The notes under the pieces are model-generated. The model was given only the letters and a program-made list of their open reading frames with translations, was not told the DNA's origin and ran no database searches. 64,000 bases of DNA from a virus. Made by a program: the position numbers and the translations under genes. This document shows, piece after piece, positions 1 through 8,352 of this stretch; the first letter of the stretch is position 1; each line of letters starts with the position of its first letter. The stretch covers positions 1-64,000 of the IMG/VR virus record IMGVR_UViG_3300046782_000222, one strand, 5' to 3'.

Positions 1-1
1 C

Positions 2-526
2 GTGCCCGAGCGCATGGCCCTCATCGACAGCCTCCTGGTGGGCGAGAAGGAACTGCTGTTCCTGAACATCCTCCGGGTGACCTACGGCGACCAGCGCACG
101 GTGCCGGTGAAGTGCCCCACCTGTGACGCCATCAACGATGTCTCCTTCTCGATCAAGGAGGACGTCCCCATCCGGACCATGGACGATCCCTTCGCCATGG
201 ACTACGAGTTCACCTGCCGCAACGGGGACAACATCCGGTACCGCCTGGTGAACGGTGCTGACCAGGCGGCGTCCGCACAGAACCCTCGGGCCACCCTGCC
301 CGAGCAGAACACCGTCCTGCTCAGCCGTGTTATCAACACAGTCAACGGCAAGCCGCTGGTGGACCCCATGCACTACTCCCGGGACCTCGGCGCTCTCGAT
401 CGGCGCAACCTGCTGGACGCCCTGCTGACCAAGCAGCCGGGGCCGTACTTCGAGGAGGTGAAGCTGCCCTGTGCGACGTGTGGCGCCGAAAGTCTGTTCA
501 CGCCGACCTGGGCCGACCTTCTATAG
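2..526 (+). CDS. T4-type baseplate/tail assembly protein (probable 5' truncation)
   Basis: The frame is open to the window edge; GTG at 2 is the first start seen, so the N-terminus may lie upstream. The product has at least 174 residues. It carries CPTC near residue 38 and CATC near residue 157, plus a middle Cys, suggesting zinc binding. The overall pattern resembles the T4 baseplate-associated family (PF12322 type) found just before tape-measure genes in myophages. It sits immediately upstream of a small ORF in the +1 frame and then the tape measure gene, the position normally held by tail assembly chaperones. Family assignment is from memory of sequence patterns, not a search. Confidence 0.6.
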   Translation: MPERMALIDSLLVGEKELLFLNILRVTYGDQRTVPVKCPTCDAINDVSFSIKEDVPIRTMDDPFAMDYEFTCRNGDNIRYRLVNGADQAASAQNPRATLPEQNTVLLSRVINTVNGKPLVDPMHYSRDLGALDRRNLLDALLTKQPGPYFEEVKLPCATCGAESLFTPTWADLL

Positions 527-539
527 CCCCAACCTGGCG

Positions 540-674
540 ATGTTGTACGTCCACTACGACGGGATCGCCAAGCACTACCCGGGGTGGAACCTGACCGAGA
601 TCAAGCGGATGCCCGCCAGGGAGCGAGAGTTCTGGGTCGCTCTGATCAAGTGGAGGATTGACCGGAATGGCTGA
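540..674 (+). CDS. Small tail-assembly ORF, possible +1 frameshift extension of the upstream gene
   Basis: 44 residues from ATG 540, rich in aromatic and basic residues, with HYPGW and REREFW motifs typical of the short protein between the tail chaperone and tape measure in myophages. No Shine-Dalgarno sequence precedes ATG 540. The frame is open back to 471, overlapping the end of the previous gene, so it may be made as a +1 frameshift fusion at the leucine codons before the TAG at 524. Its stop overlaps the start of the tape-measure gene. Confidence 0.5.
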   Translation: MLYVHYDGIAKHYPGWNLTEIKRMPAREREFWVALIKWRIDRNG

Positions 675-3279
675 CGGCAGCGAGCCGTACGGAGGGGGGA
701 CATTCGACTTCAACTCCGGCCGTGGCGGCGGCGGTGGGGGTCGGTTCTCTCGTGCCCTCCGTGCCTTCGGTGGCGGCTCCGCTCAGGCCTCGTTGAAGTT
801 CGACATCCCGGGCCTCCAGCAGTTCCGGCGTGAGATCGGTGACATCACAACAGGGCTGGGCAGGCTCCGTGAGGAGTTCAACCGGCTGTCCACAGCGCCC
901 AAGAAGTTCGCTGACGAACTAGCTCGCATCAACCGTGAGTTGGTCGCCATGAAGACCAACCTGGGCAACGCCAAGGGGGCGGGCTTCGGCACCCCGGCCA
1001 CCAGCCTCATGCCCGCCTCGTCGTCCGTCTCCACCATGTCCCCGATGGCCCAGACGCCCACCACGGGCGGCATGGCAGGCAGCTTCGTCCAGGGCTTCAT
1101 GGGTGGCGGCGGTATGAAGGGTGGCCTCTCTGCGCTGAGCGGCGGTGGCGGTAGCCCGCTCGCTGCCATCACCAACATCATCGGCAGCGCCATCCAGCAG
1201 GGCACGCAGTTGGCCATGGGGCGCTTCACCGGCAACATGGCCACGACCGGCGCCTTCGACACCTCGGGCAGCATGATCGCCCTGTCGAGTGGTGTGTCTT
1301 CCCGGAACCAGATGGGAGCGATCTCCCGCAACGCCCCCTTCTACGGGGATCTGCCCGGCATCGGCCAGACGTTGTTACAACAAGCTCAGATCGGTAACGT
1401 TTACGGCGGCACCGGCCTGGCTGGTGCCCGAGGCCAGCAGGCAGCAGCGAACATCCAGGGCCTCCAGGCTCTCAACCCCGGCATGTCAGCCCAGCAGGCC
1501 GGTGGGATGCTCACGGCTCAGTCCCGGAACGTGCAGGGCATCAACCAGGCCCGGATGGTCTTCGGCAATGCCCTCACTCCCACTGGTCCAGGTGGAGCGC
1601 CGAGGGCGCAGAAGGACATCTTCAAGGCCCTGCTGGACTCCATCGTGCGCCAGGCCCACAACGGGGTGCCCTACAACAAGGACCAGATCATCGCCCAGCG
1701 GATGCCTGGCTCGAATCTCTACTCCTGGTTGGCCCAGACCGGCTGGGCCGACGACATGATCCAGGTGTGGTTCGACTGGGCCATCGGCCAGGCCACCTAC
1801 GACGTCACCGGCAAGAAGACCTTCGATCCCGCCCGAGACATCAACCAGGTCCGGCCCGGGGGCAAGAGCCTCGCTACGAGTATGCAGGAGACGGAGACGA
1901 GGAACGCCCAGAAGGAAGCCAATATGGGCAACGCCCAGTACCAGTCGTACATGGACTTCCAGAGCGCTGCCAGGGGCCTCATCACCGCCCTGGAGAAGCT
2001 GGATGACACCATGAACGGCGTCTACAAGGGCATCGGCAAGGCTGGCCCTTTGGCGGGCAACGCCGGTAACGCCCTCGGCGGGGCGGTGAAGGGCGCTGGC
2101 ATCGGCGCCACCATCGGCACGCTCATCGAGCCAGGCGGCGGCACGGTCATCGGTGGAGCCATCGGAGGCCTCGTCGGCGGGGCGGCGGGCTTCTTCGGCA
2201 TCGGTGATCCGGGCGACAACGGCACGTCCCAGATGAACCCGGACGTGCGCAAGCGGGTCAACACCATGATGGCGGCGAACCCGGCTCTGCGGGTCAACTC
2301 GGGCTATCGCACGAGTATGCAGCAGAAGCGGCTCTACGAGTCCGGGAACCCCAACGTGGCCCGCCCTGGCCGGGGTCAGCACACCAAGGGCAACGCTGCC
2401 GACATCGGCCCGGCCTCGCAGTACGGGTGGCTGGCCAAGAACGCCAAGCGCTTCGGCCTTGACACCGCTGGGCACCTGGGTGAGCCGTGGCACGTGCAGG
2501 TGGCGGGCACCCTGAGCGGAGTCGGAGACGCTGAGTCTTTCCAGCAGTGGTCAGCCGAGACATCAGCCCAGCACAACGCTTTCCTGGTGGCCTCGGCGTC
2601 AGCAAAGCAGGGTGCAGGTGGCTCCAGTGCGGCTGCTGTCACAGCACCGTCCATGGCCGCTGCTGCCGGTGGCTCTCCGGATGCTGTGGGCCTCGACGTG
2701 GTGGGCAAGGCCCTGTACTCCGCAGGCTTCCGGGGTGACGACCTGGTCAACATGATGGCCATCCCCTCCCGGGAGTCCAGCTACGTCCCTGGTGCGCACA
2801 ACCTGAACCCCAACACTGGAGACGACTCCTGGGGCCTGTGGCAGATCAACGTGGCCCCCGGCGCCAACGGGGCCACCTTGAAGGCGGTCACCGGCTCTGA
2901 CGACCCCAACCAGTTGACCGATCCCGCCACCGCCGCCCGAGTCGCTTTCGAGATGTACAAGCGCTCCGGTAACACGCTGCGGCCGTGGGGCGGGTACAAG
3001 GGCATGTCGAACACGTACAACGTGAGCGACGATGCCATCGGCGCCGCCCGTTCGATGGCTCAGAGCCTCTGGCCCAGTGGCTACGGCGATCCCTCGGGCG
3101 GCGCTAGTGGCAATGGCGGTTCCACCAGCGTGACGCACTCGCCGGTCGTCTTCAATGCCACCTTCAACATCTCGGCTTCGGGCGGTGGCGGCGGGGCCAT
3201 GGACCTTGACGGCCTGGCCCGGCAACTAGCACCCAAGATCGAGTCCGTAGTCCGTCGAGCAGTAGGGGCCACACGATGA
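667..3279 (+). CDS. Tape measure-like tail protein with M15 peptidase and transglycosylase domains
   Basis: 870 residues. I chose ATG 667, not TTG 658, because GGAGG ends about 10 nt before it. Order: Gly-rich N-terminus; Ala/Gly/Gln-rich centre; a glycine-zipper hydrophobic stretch near residues 465-515 suited to membrane insertion; an M15 (D-Ala-D-Ala carboxypeptidase-like) domain with SGYR near 546, His near 572, Asp near 579 and WH near 609; then a lysozyme-like transglycosylase domain with catalytic Glu near 703 (RESSYVPGA) and WGLWQIN. The position before the baseplate genes fits a tape measure that also digests peptidoglycan during DNA entry. It is short for a tape measure, so 'tail lysin' is an alternative. 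Confidence 0.75.
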   Translation: MADGSEPYGGGTFDFNSGRGGGGGGRFSRALRAFGGGSAQASLKFDIPGLQQFRREIGDITTGLGRLREEFNRLSTAPKKFADELARINRELVAMKTNLGNAKGAGFGTPATSLMPASSSVSTMSPMAQTPTTGGMAGSFVQGFMGGGGMKGGLSALSGGGGSPLAAITNIIGSAIQQGTQLAMGRFTGNMATTGAFDTSGSMIALSSGVSSRNQMGAISRNAPFYGDLPGIGQTLLQQAQIGNVYGGTGLAGARGQQAAANIQGLQALNPGMSAQQAGGMLTAQSRNVQGINQARMVFGNALTPTGPGGAPRAQKDIFKALLDSIVRQAHNGVPYNKDQIIAQRMPGSNLYSWLAQTGWADDMIQVWFDWAIGQATYDVTGKKTFDPARDINQVRPGGKSLATSMQETETRNAQKEANMGNAQYQSYMDFQSAARGLITALEKLDDTMNGVYKGIGKAGPLAGNAGNALGGAVKGAGIGATIGTLIEPGGGTVIGGAIGGLVGGAAGFFGIGDPGDNGTSQMNPDVRKRVNTMMAANPALRVNSGYRTSMQQKRLYESGNPNVARPGRGQHTKGNAADIGPASQYGWLAKNAKRFGLDTAGHLGEPWHVQVAGTLSGVGDAESFQQWSAETSAQHNAFLVASASAKQGAGGSSAAAVTAPSMAAAAGGSPDAVGLDVVGKALYSAGFRGDDLVNMMAIPSRESSYVPGAHNLNPNTGDDSWGLWQINVAPGANGATLKAVTGSDDPNQLTDPATAARVAFEMYKRSGNTLRPWGGYKGMSNTYNVSDDAIGAARSMAQSLWPSGYGDPSGGASGNGGSTSVTHSPVVFNATFNISASGGGGGAMDLDGLARQLAPKIESVVRRAVGATR

Positions 3280-4970
3280 GCGTTGATTCCGACATCGGTT
3301 CGGGGAGTGATCGCAGCCCGAGCTACAACATCGGAGGGGCACCGCCCTACGGCTGGACGGGTACCCCGGGCTACAACCCCTTCCAGGCTCCCAGTGAGAA
3401 GGAGACGTTCGGGGAGGTGGCGCTCTACGAGCGCATGGACTGGACAGGTGGTGTCACTGCCGACGCAGCCCAGAAGGAGTTGCAGAACCCGCCCTTCATC
3501 GGCGTGGGGAGCACCAGCGCCCGGGTTCCGGGGCACATGGCCAACAGCAGCAACCCGGCCATCCCGCACCGCATCCTGCGGGGCTACATGCGCCGCTTCG
3601 ACACCAACCCGGCGAGTACTGACAACGCCTCGGACCCGTCGAAGAGCTACAAGGCCCGGCTCTTCTTCATGTGGAACCCCCAGTTCATCGAGCGCACGTA
3701 CGCAGCGCTGGAGGACATCCAGCAGTTCCTCAACCTCACCAACCAGGCCAACGGGCCGGTGAACAATGAGGACACGCAGCCGTACTTGAAGACGGAGGTG
3801 GGCTTCTCTCTGGTCTTCGACCGGCAGGAGGAGGTGAACCGCTTCCCGAACCACCCTGGCTGTCTGGTGGACCTGGCGGTGTTCGACCTGCTGTCGAGAG
3901 GTGGCTCCCCAGCCGGACAGATGACCAAGGAGGCGTTGAAGGCGCTGGACGACGCTGGTGGGACGGTGGCGGGAGGCCCGTCCAGCAAGAGCCTGATCTT
4001 CAACCCCGGCATCAAGATCGCCGTCATCTTCTCGCCCTACATCGTCTACTTCGGCAACATCATCGACGTGCGGGCCACCTTCGAGAAGTTCTCGCACCGC
4101 ATGACGCCTACTCGTATGACGCTGGACTTGAAGATGCGGCTCTACGCCTTCGGCAGCCTGAACCAGTTGAAGGCCTCGGACCAGGCAGCGGTGTCCTCTT
4201 CAGCTTCAGCAGCGGCATACCAGGCGGGGCCTCTGGGAGCAGTGGACCCCACGACGGTGACGGCCAAGAGCCAGGACGAGAAGGACCGGCTCAACATCCA
4301 GGGGGCCAGGGACGCCATGTCCTGGGGTGAGCACTGGATCGGCAAGGTCAACTACGAGGCCGGGGCGACCCGGTGTGCGAACGCTGGAGCGGACAGCTAC
4401 GACAAGCCGGACTCCAACATCCCGCTGGCCTTCGACTGCTCCAGCTTCGTGGCCCGGTGTTTCTGCGTGATCGGGTGGGGTCCCACACTGGGCATCGACC
4501 CTTGTTCTGACACCAACGGGTTCGAGACAGCGATCAAGAACAACCCCAGCGCCTGGTACGTGTACTGGTTCAGCAACGAGATGATGCGTGCTCAGAACAA
4601 CGGAAGCTCCACCAGCGCTGTGTTCACCGTGCTGACCAGTCAGATCCGGCCCGGGGACTGCATCCTGCGCTCCGGTACCGGCCCCAACGGACACATCGCT
4701 TTCATCCATGCGGTCATCGAGGCAGGTAAGACCTACGAGATCTTGCATACCAACACCTCGAAGCCGCCCAACAACAAGGTCCACCTGGACACCTACACCC
4801 TGGACCACATCGTCAACGGCGACGGCAACAGCATGAAGCCGTACACGCACCTCATCCGGGCGCAGCCCATCCCGCTGGTGAAGCCAGCCGAGCAGAAGGC
4901 TGCCCCGAGCAACCCGGCGCCGCAGATGGTGATGGCCCGGTCCACGATCTCTCTGGCTGGGCGGTTCTGA
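3276..4970 (+). CDS. Baseplate/tail protein with C-terminal NlpC/P60 endopeptidase
   Basis: 564 residues, ATG overlapping the previous stop (ATGA). Residues 1 to about 330 look like a structural tail domain of unknown fold. The C-terminal part is NlpC/P60-like: Cys388 in AFDCSSF, a GDCILR strand, and His473 in GHIAFIHA. This family cuts gamma-D-Glu-diaminopimelate bonds in peptidoglycan stems. With the preceding gene it gives the tail tip three cell-wall activities. The catalytic Cys/His pair is visible; I cannot place the third polar residue with certainty. Confidence 0.75.
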   Translation: MSVDSDIGSGSDRSPSYNIGGAPPYGWTGTPGYNPFQAPSEKETFGEVALYERMDWTGGVTADAAQKELQNPPFIGVGSTSARVPGHMANSSNPAIPHRILRGYMRRFDTNPASTDNASDPSKSYKARLFFMWNPQFIERTYAALEDIQQFLNLTNQANGPVNNEDTQPYLKTEVGFSLVFDRQEEVNRFPNHPGCLVDLAVFDLLSRGGSPAGQMTKEALKALDDAGGTVAGGPSSKSLIFNPGIKIAVIFSPYIVYFGNIIDVRATFEKFSHRMTPTRMTLDLKMRLYAFGSLNQLKASDQAAVSSSASAAAYQAGPLGAVDPTTVTAKSQDEKDRLNIQGARDAMSWGEHWIGKVNYEAGATRCANAGADSYDKPDSNIPLAFDCSSFVARCFCVIGWGPTLGIDPCSDTNGFETAIKNNPSAWYVYWFSNEMMRAQNNGSSTSAVFTVLTSQIRPGDCILRSGTGPNGHIAFIHAVIEAGKTYEILHTNTSKPPNNKVHLDTYTLDHIVNGDGNSMKPYTHLIRAQPIPLVKPAEQKAAPSNPAPQMVMARSTISLAGRF

Positions 4971-5254
4971 TGATCACCGCTGCCTCCCGCTACACCCAGG
5001 GCGAGGCCTTGTGGGTCACCACCAAGGACCCTGACGTGGGCCGGGGCAACAAGCTCACGGTGTTCCTCAACACCGTCACCTACCTCACCAGCCCCTACTC
5101 CGTGGCGCTGGTGAAGGAGACGGACGACATGAGCCTGTTCGCTTTCACCGCCTACGCCGACCCTCGGCGGTGGTGGGTGATCGCTGATGCCAACCCGCAG
5201 GTGTTCCACCCTTGGGACGCCCGCCCTGGCCAGTCCGTGCGGGTGCCGTCGTGA
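4970..5254 (+). CDS. LysM-like baseplate protein (gp53/gpX type)
   Basis: 94 residues, ATG overlapping the previous stop. The C-terminal half has the LysM-type pattern WWVIADANPQV followed by W..PGQSVRVPS, as in small baseplate proteins that join the tube-associated hub to the wedges (T4 gp53-like, P2 gpX-like). Location between the NlpC/P60 protein and the hub protein supports this. Confidence 0.7.
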   Translation: MITAASRYTQGEALWVTTKDPDVGRGNKLTVFLNTVTYLTSPYSVALVKETDDMSLFAFTAYADPRRWWVIADANPQVFHPWDARPGQSVRVPS

Positions 5255-6468
5255 CTACCTCCCCCTCGCTGGTCCAGCCTGCTCGCAGCCCGACCACCGT
5301 CATCGGGGACATCCGGGTGAACGAGCGTTCCATCCTGGTCACTCCCACGCACGGCACGCTCACCCGCAAGGAGGATGAGCACGACACCGCCAGCATCTTC
5401 GTGGTCACCGGCACTCGTGCCACGGACTTCGATCAGCTACCGAACCAGCGCATCGAGTTCGCCTACGGCACTCCCGGCAACAAGAGCACCTTCCAGGGTT
5501 ATGTCAACAGCGTGATGCCGCAGAAGCGGTTGGTGGGTAACCAGACTGTCACCGTGCAGGAGATCTTCTGCTACGGGGCCTCGATGGTGTTGAAGGGCAA
5601 CGTCCCCCGCTTCTTCACGTCATTGACATTGACGCAGATGATGCAGCGCATCGTGAGCGAGGCCAACCTGGGCTTCTCCGACGAGTTCCGCAACGACACG
5701 ATGGTGTGGCGCTCTCTGGCCCAGACCTCGGAGTCGGACTGGGAGATGTTGCTGGCCATGGCGAACCGCCTGGCTGCTCGCATCCTCTACGACCAGGGTG
5801 TCGTGCGCCTCATCGACTACCGGGACATCGCCTACCGCATGCTCCCGGTGCGCAAGCTCCTGAGCGGGAGCATGGACCCGGACTTCTCGGCCTCCGAGAC
5901 GGGCAACTTCGGGTCGGGCGCCGTGGTCGAGTACGTGCCCATCAGCGTCGGTGTCCAGGACCCGGCCTACCGCACGCCCACCACCGCCTACCTGGCCGGG
6001 AAGTCGGCCGTGGTGCTGACCCCGCCGCTGGCCAGGCTCACGGCTCAGCCCTCGGTCATGAAGAACACCTGGGGGTCGGCACTGGTGGGCCGCTTCGCCA
6101 CCGACATGCCTGCGTCATCACAACAAGAGGCCGAGATCATCCAGCAGGGCTTCTACAACCCACCGTGGCCCCAGCAGGCCGAGGTTCGCATCGAGGGGGA
6201 CGCCACCGCCTCTCCTGGCACCGTGGTGCAGATCTCCTCGAAGCGGGGGCAAACCATGTCCCCGACCTACGACGGTCTGTGGTACGTCAGTGGGGTGCAG
6301 CACGACATCGGCCTCAACAAGCGCTTCTACACCGTGCTGACCGTGGGTCGGCAGGCTGAGCGGGGCATGAACTGGTATCAGTACCGGCCGTTCTGGCTGA
6401 GTGACAAGCGTGGCCCGCCCACTCTGCGCTCGTCGGGCGCTGGACAGTGGATCTCGAACTGGAGGTGA
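5251..6468 (+). CDS. Baseplate hub protein, gpD/gp27-like
   Basis: 405 residues from GTG 5251, which overlaps the previous stop; an upstream TTG (5212) would give a much longer overlap. The pattern fits phage late-control gpD/VgrG-type hub proteins: a beta-rich N-terminus, a central segment with 'W..LAQTSESDWEMLLAMANRL' character (helical), then an OB-like part with 'GT.VQISS' and 'YVSGVQHDIGLNKRFYTVL'. It would form the hub below the tail tube. Confidence 0.65.
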   Translation: MTTSPSLVQPARSPTTVIGDIRVNERSILVTPTHGTLTRKEDEHDTASIFVVTGTRATDFDQLPNQRIEFAYGTPGNKSTFQGYVNSVMPQKRLVGNQTVTVQEIFCYGASMVLKGNVPRFFTSLTLTQMMQRIVSEANLGFSDEFRNDTMVWRSLAQTSESDWEMLLAMANRLAARILYDQGVVRLIDYRDIAYRMLPVRKLLSGSMDPDFSASETGNFGSGAVVEYVPISVGVQDPAYRTPTTAYLAGKSAVVLTPPLARLTAQPSVMKNTWGSALVGRFATDMPASSQQEAEIIQQGFYNPPWPQQAEVRIEGDATASPGTVVQISSKRGQTMSPTYDGLWYVSGVQHDIGLNKRFYTVLTVGRQAERGMNWYQYRPFWLSDKRGPPTLRSSGAGQWISNWR

Positions 6469-6469
6469 C

Positions 6470-6862
6470 ATGCAGGCGCTCAGATTCCCCTTCCAGATCG
6501 ACATCTACGGGCACGTCTCTGTTGTAACAACGTACCCGGAGGTCATCCGTGGGCAGTTGATCGACGTGCTGATGACCAACGAGAACGAGCGGGTCATGCA
6601 CCCCACCTACGGCGCCAACATGGAAGCGGCCCTCTTCGATCCCACTGACGTGTTGGTGCAGGCTGATGCAGCCCAGCAAGTGTCTGAGCGGATCACCACC
6701 TTCGCTCCCCGGGTGAACCTGCGGGACGTCAGGTTCTCTGCGGACCCTCTCCAGCCAGGCAGGCTCTTCGTGGACGTCAGTTACTCGGCCGGGGCCTTCG
6801 ATGAGGCTCGCTCTCTGCGCATCCCGGTCGCCAACTTCCTGAGCGAGGAGTCCTCGGTATGA
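6470..6862 (+). CDS. gp25-like baseplate wedge protein
   Basis: 130 residues from ATG 6470, with GGAGG immediately upstream. It has the conserved gp25/GPW core: 'QLIDVLMTNENERVMHPTYG' followed by Leu/Phe and a C-terminal 'LFVDVSYS' strand. gp25 family proteins link the wedge to the sheath and are a hallmark of contractile tails. Next gene overlaps by four bases. Confidence 0.85.
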   Translation: MQALRFPFQIDIYGHVSVVTTYPEVIRGQLIDVLMTNENERVMHPTYGANMEAALFDPTDVLVQADAAQQVSERITTFAPRVNLRDVRFSADPLQPGRLFVDVSYSAGAFDEARSLRIPVANFLSEESSV

Positions 6863-8352
6863 CCGCACCCATCGAGATGGACTACACGAACAGGGACTAC
6901 GACTCTCTCGTCTCCTTCCTGGTGAGCGCCGCCCGGGGGTTCATGCCCGAGTGGGTCACCGTGGGCGAGACAACCGACTTCGGAACTTTGTTGTTAGAAC
7001 TGTTTGCTTACGTCGGAGACGTGACCAACTACTACCTCGACCGGGTCGCTGCCGAGCCGTTCCTGGCCACTGCCCAGCGTCGTCAGAGCGTCCTCGGCAT
7101 AGCCGACATGCTGGGGTACACCCCCATCGCCCAGCAGGCTGCCTCGGGCATCGTCACCTTCACCCTGGACGACACCGCCTACCTGAACAGCACCACCACC
7201 ATCCCGTCAGGGACCGTGGTGCAGACGGGCCAGAGCGAGGGCCAGGGGGCCGTCTTCTTCGAGACGACCACCAACGCCTACCTGGGCCAGTCGGTGCGCA
7301 CCGCTGACATCGGTGTGAACGAGGGCCGCACCATCGCCACCGAGTACGTGGCGATCTCCAACGGCGCCCCCATGCAGGAGTACGTGCTGATGAACGCCGG
7401 GGTGATCCACCGCAGCACCCGGCTTTACGTGCAGGAGACGGACACCTCCGTCATCGAGTGGAGCTACGTGGACAACCTGGTGGTGGCCGACCCCGACGCC
7501 TCGGTGTGGACCACCTACCTGGACGACCAGCAGTTCCTGCACATCGTCTTCGGAGACAACGTGGCCGGGCGCATCCCGCCCAACGGCGCTCAGGTCACCT
7601 GCTCCTACCGCTACGGCGCCGGGGCACGAGGCAACGTGGCCGGGGGCACCATCACCCAGATCACACCACCGATCGCTGGCGTGAGCGTGGTCAACGCCGC
7701 CGACAGCCCCTGCAACGGCGGCGCTGACAACGAGTCGATCGACCAGATGCGCTACTCGATCCCCCGAGCGGCCAAGCTCCGGGACCGGGCCATCACCCTC
7801 CAGGACTTCGCAGACCTGGCCCACCAGGTACCCGGTGTGGCAAAGGCCACAGCAACGGGCCAGTTCTACACGAACATCAAGGTGTACATCGCCCCGGTGG
7901 GCGGGGGCTACCCCTCGGTTGACCTGCGGGCAGCGGTGGACACCTACCTCACCGAGCGGGCCTTGGTGGGCACCGCTGTCGATGTCCACCCGCTGAGCAC
8001 TTCCGAGCAGTTGTATCAACAGATCCACCTGGCGCTCGACGTCCACGTCCGCAAGGAGTTCGGCCAGTTGACCGTGGCCAATGGCGTGCGGGACGCCATG
8101 ACCGCCCTCTTCGCCTTCGACTCCTCGGACTTCGGCAAGTTCTACTCCCAGGGCGACGTGTACCACGCTGCGCTGGCCGTCACCGGGGTGGACTACATCG
8201 TCTTGAAGGCCATGCAGTTCTACGCCGCCGACAACAGCACCCTTGTGGCTCCCGCCATCGGTGACCTCACGGCCAGCCCGATCCTCATCCCGCTGCTCGA
8301 CACCACCGACACGATCAAGTTCGTGCTCACCCCCATCGGGGGCCTGACGTGA
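6859..8352 (+). CDS. Baseplate J-family wedge protein (gp6-like)
   Basis: 497 residues, ATG overlapping the previous stop. It begins DYTNRDYDSL and has the typical 'FGTLLLELFAYVGD..NYYLDR.A.E.FL.TA..R.S' segment and the later 'G.DNESIDQMR...P...L..RAIT..DF..LA' segment of the baseplate J/gp47 family, which forms the wedge ring around the hub. Length fits the longer actinophage members. Confidence 0.88.
   Translation: MTAPIEMDYTNRDYDSLVSFLVSAARGFMPEWVTVGETTDFGTLLLELFAYVGDVTNYYLDRVAAEPFLATAQRRQSVLGIADMLGYTPIAQQAASGIVTFTLDDTAYLNSTTTIPSGTVVQTGQSEGQGAVFFETTTNAYLGQSVRTADIGVNEGRTIATEYVAISNGAPMQEYVLMNAGVIHRSTRLYVQETDTSVIEWSYVDNLVVADPDASVWTTYLDDQQFLHIVFGDNVAGRIPPNGAQVTCSYRYGAGARGNVAGGTITQITPPIAGVSVVNAADSPCNGGADNESIDQMRYSIPRAAKLRDRAITLQDFADLAHQVPGVAKATATGQFYTNIKVYIAPVGGGYPSVDLRAAVDTYLTERALVGTAVDVHPLSTSEQLYQQIHLALDVHVRKEFGQLTVANGVRDAMTALFAFDSSDFGKFYSQGDVYHAALAVTGVDYIVLKAMQFYAADNSTLVAPAIGDLTASPILIPLLDTTDTIKFVLTPIGGLT

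Noticed and set aside
1486-2493. Long minus-strand ORF (335 codons) inside the tape measure gene
   Set aside because: Antisense shadow of a GC-rich gene; no ribosome-binding site, no recognisable motif, and the plus-strand gene has clear domains.
3081-4097. Minus-strand ORF (338 codons) across two tail genes
   Set aside because: Crosses the boundary of two plus-strand genes with known domains; composition is typical of antisense reading.
4198-4209. Apparent avoidance of CTGAAG (Leu-Lys is always written TTGAAG)
   Set aside because: The complement CTTCAG occurs at 4198, 4204 and about 42916, so the site is not purged; more likely a codon-pair preference.
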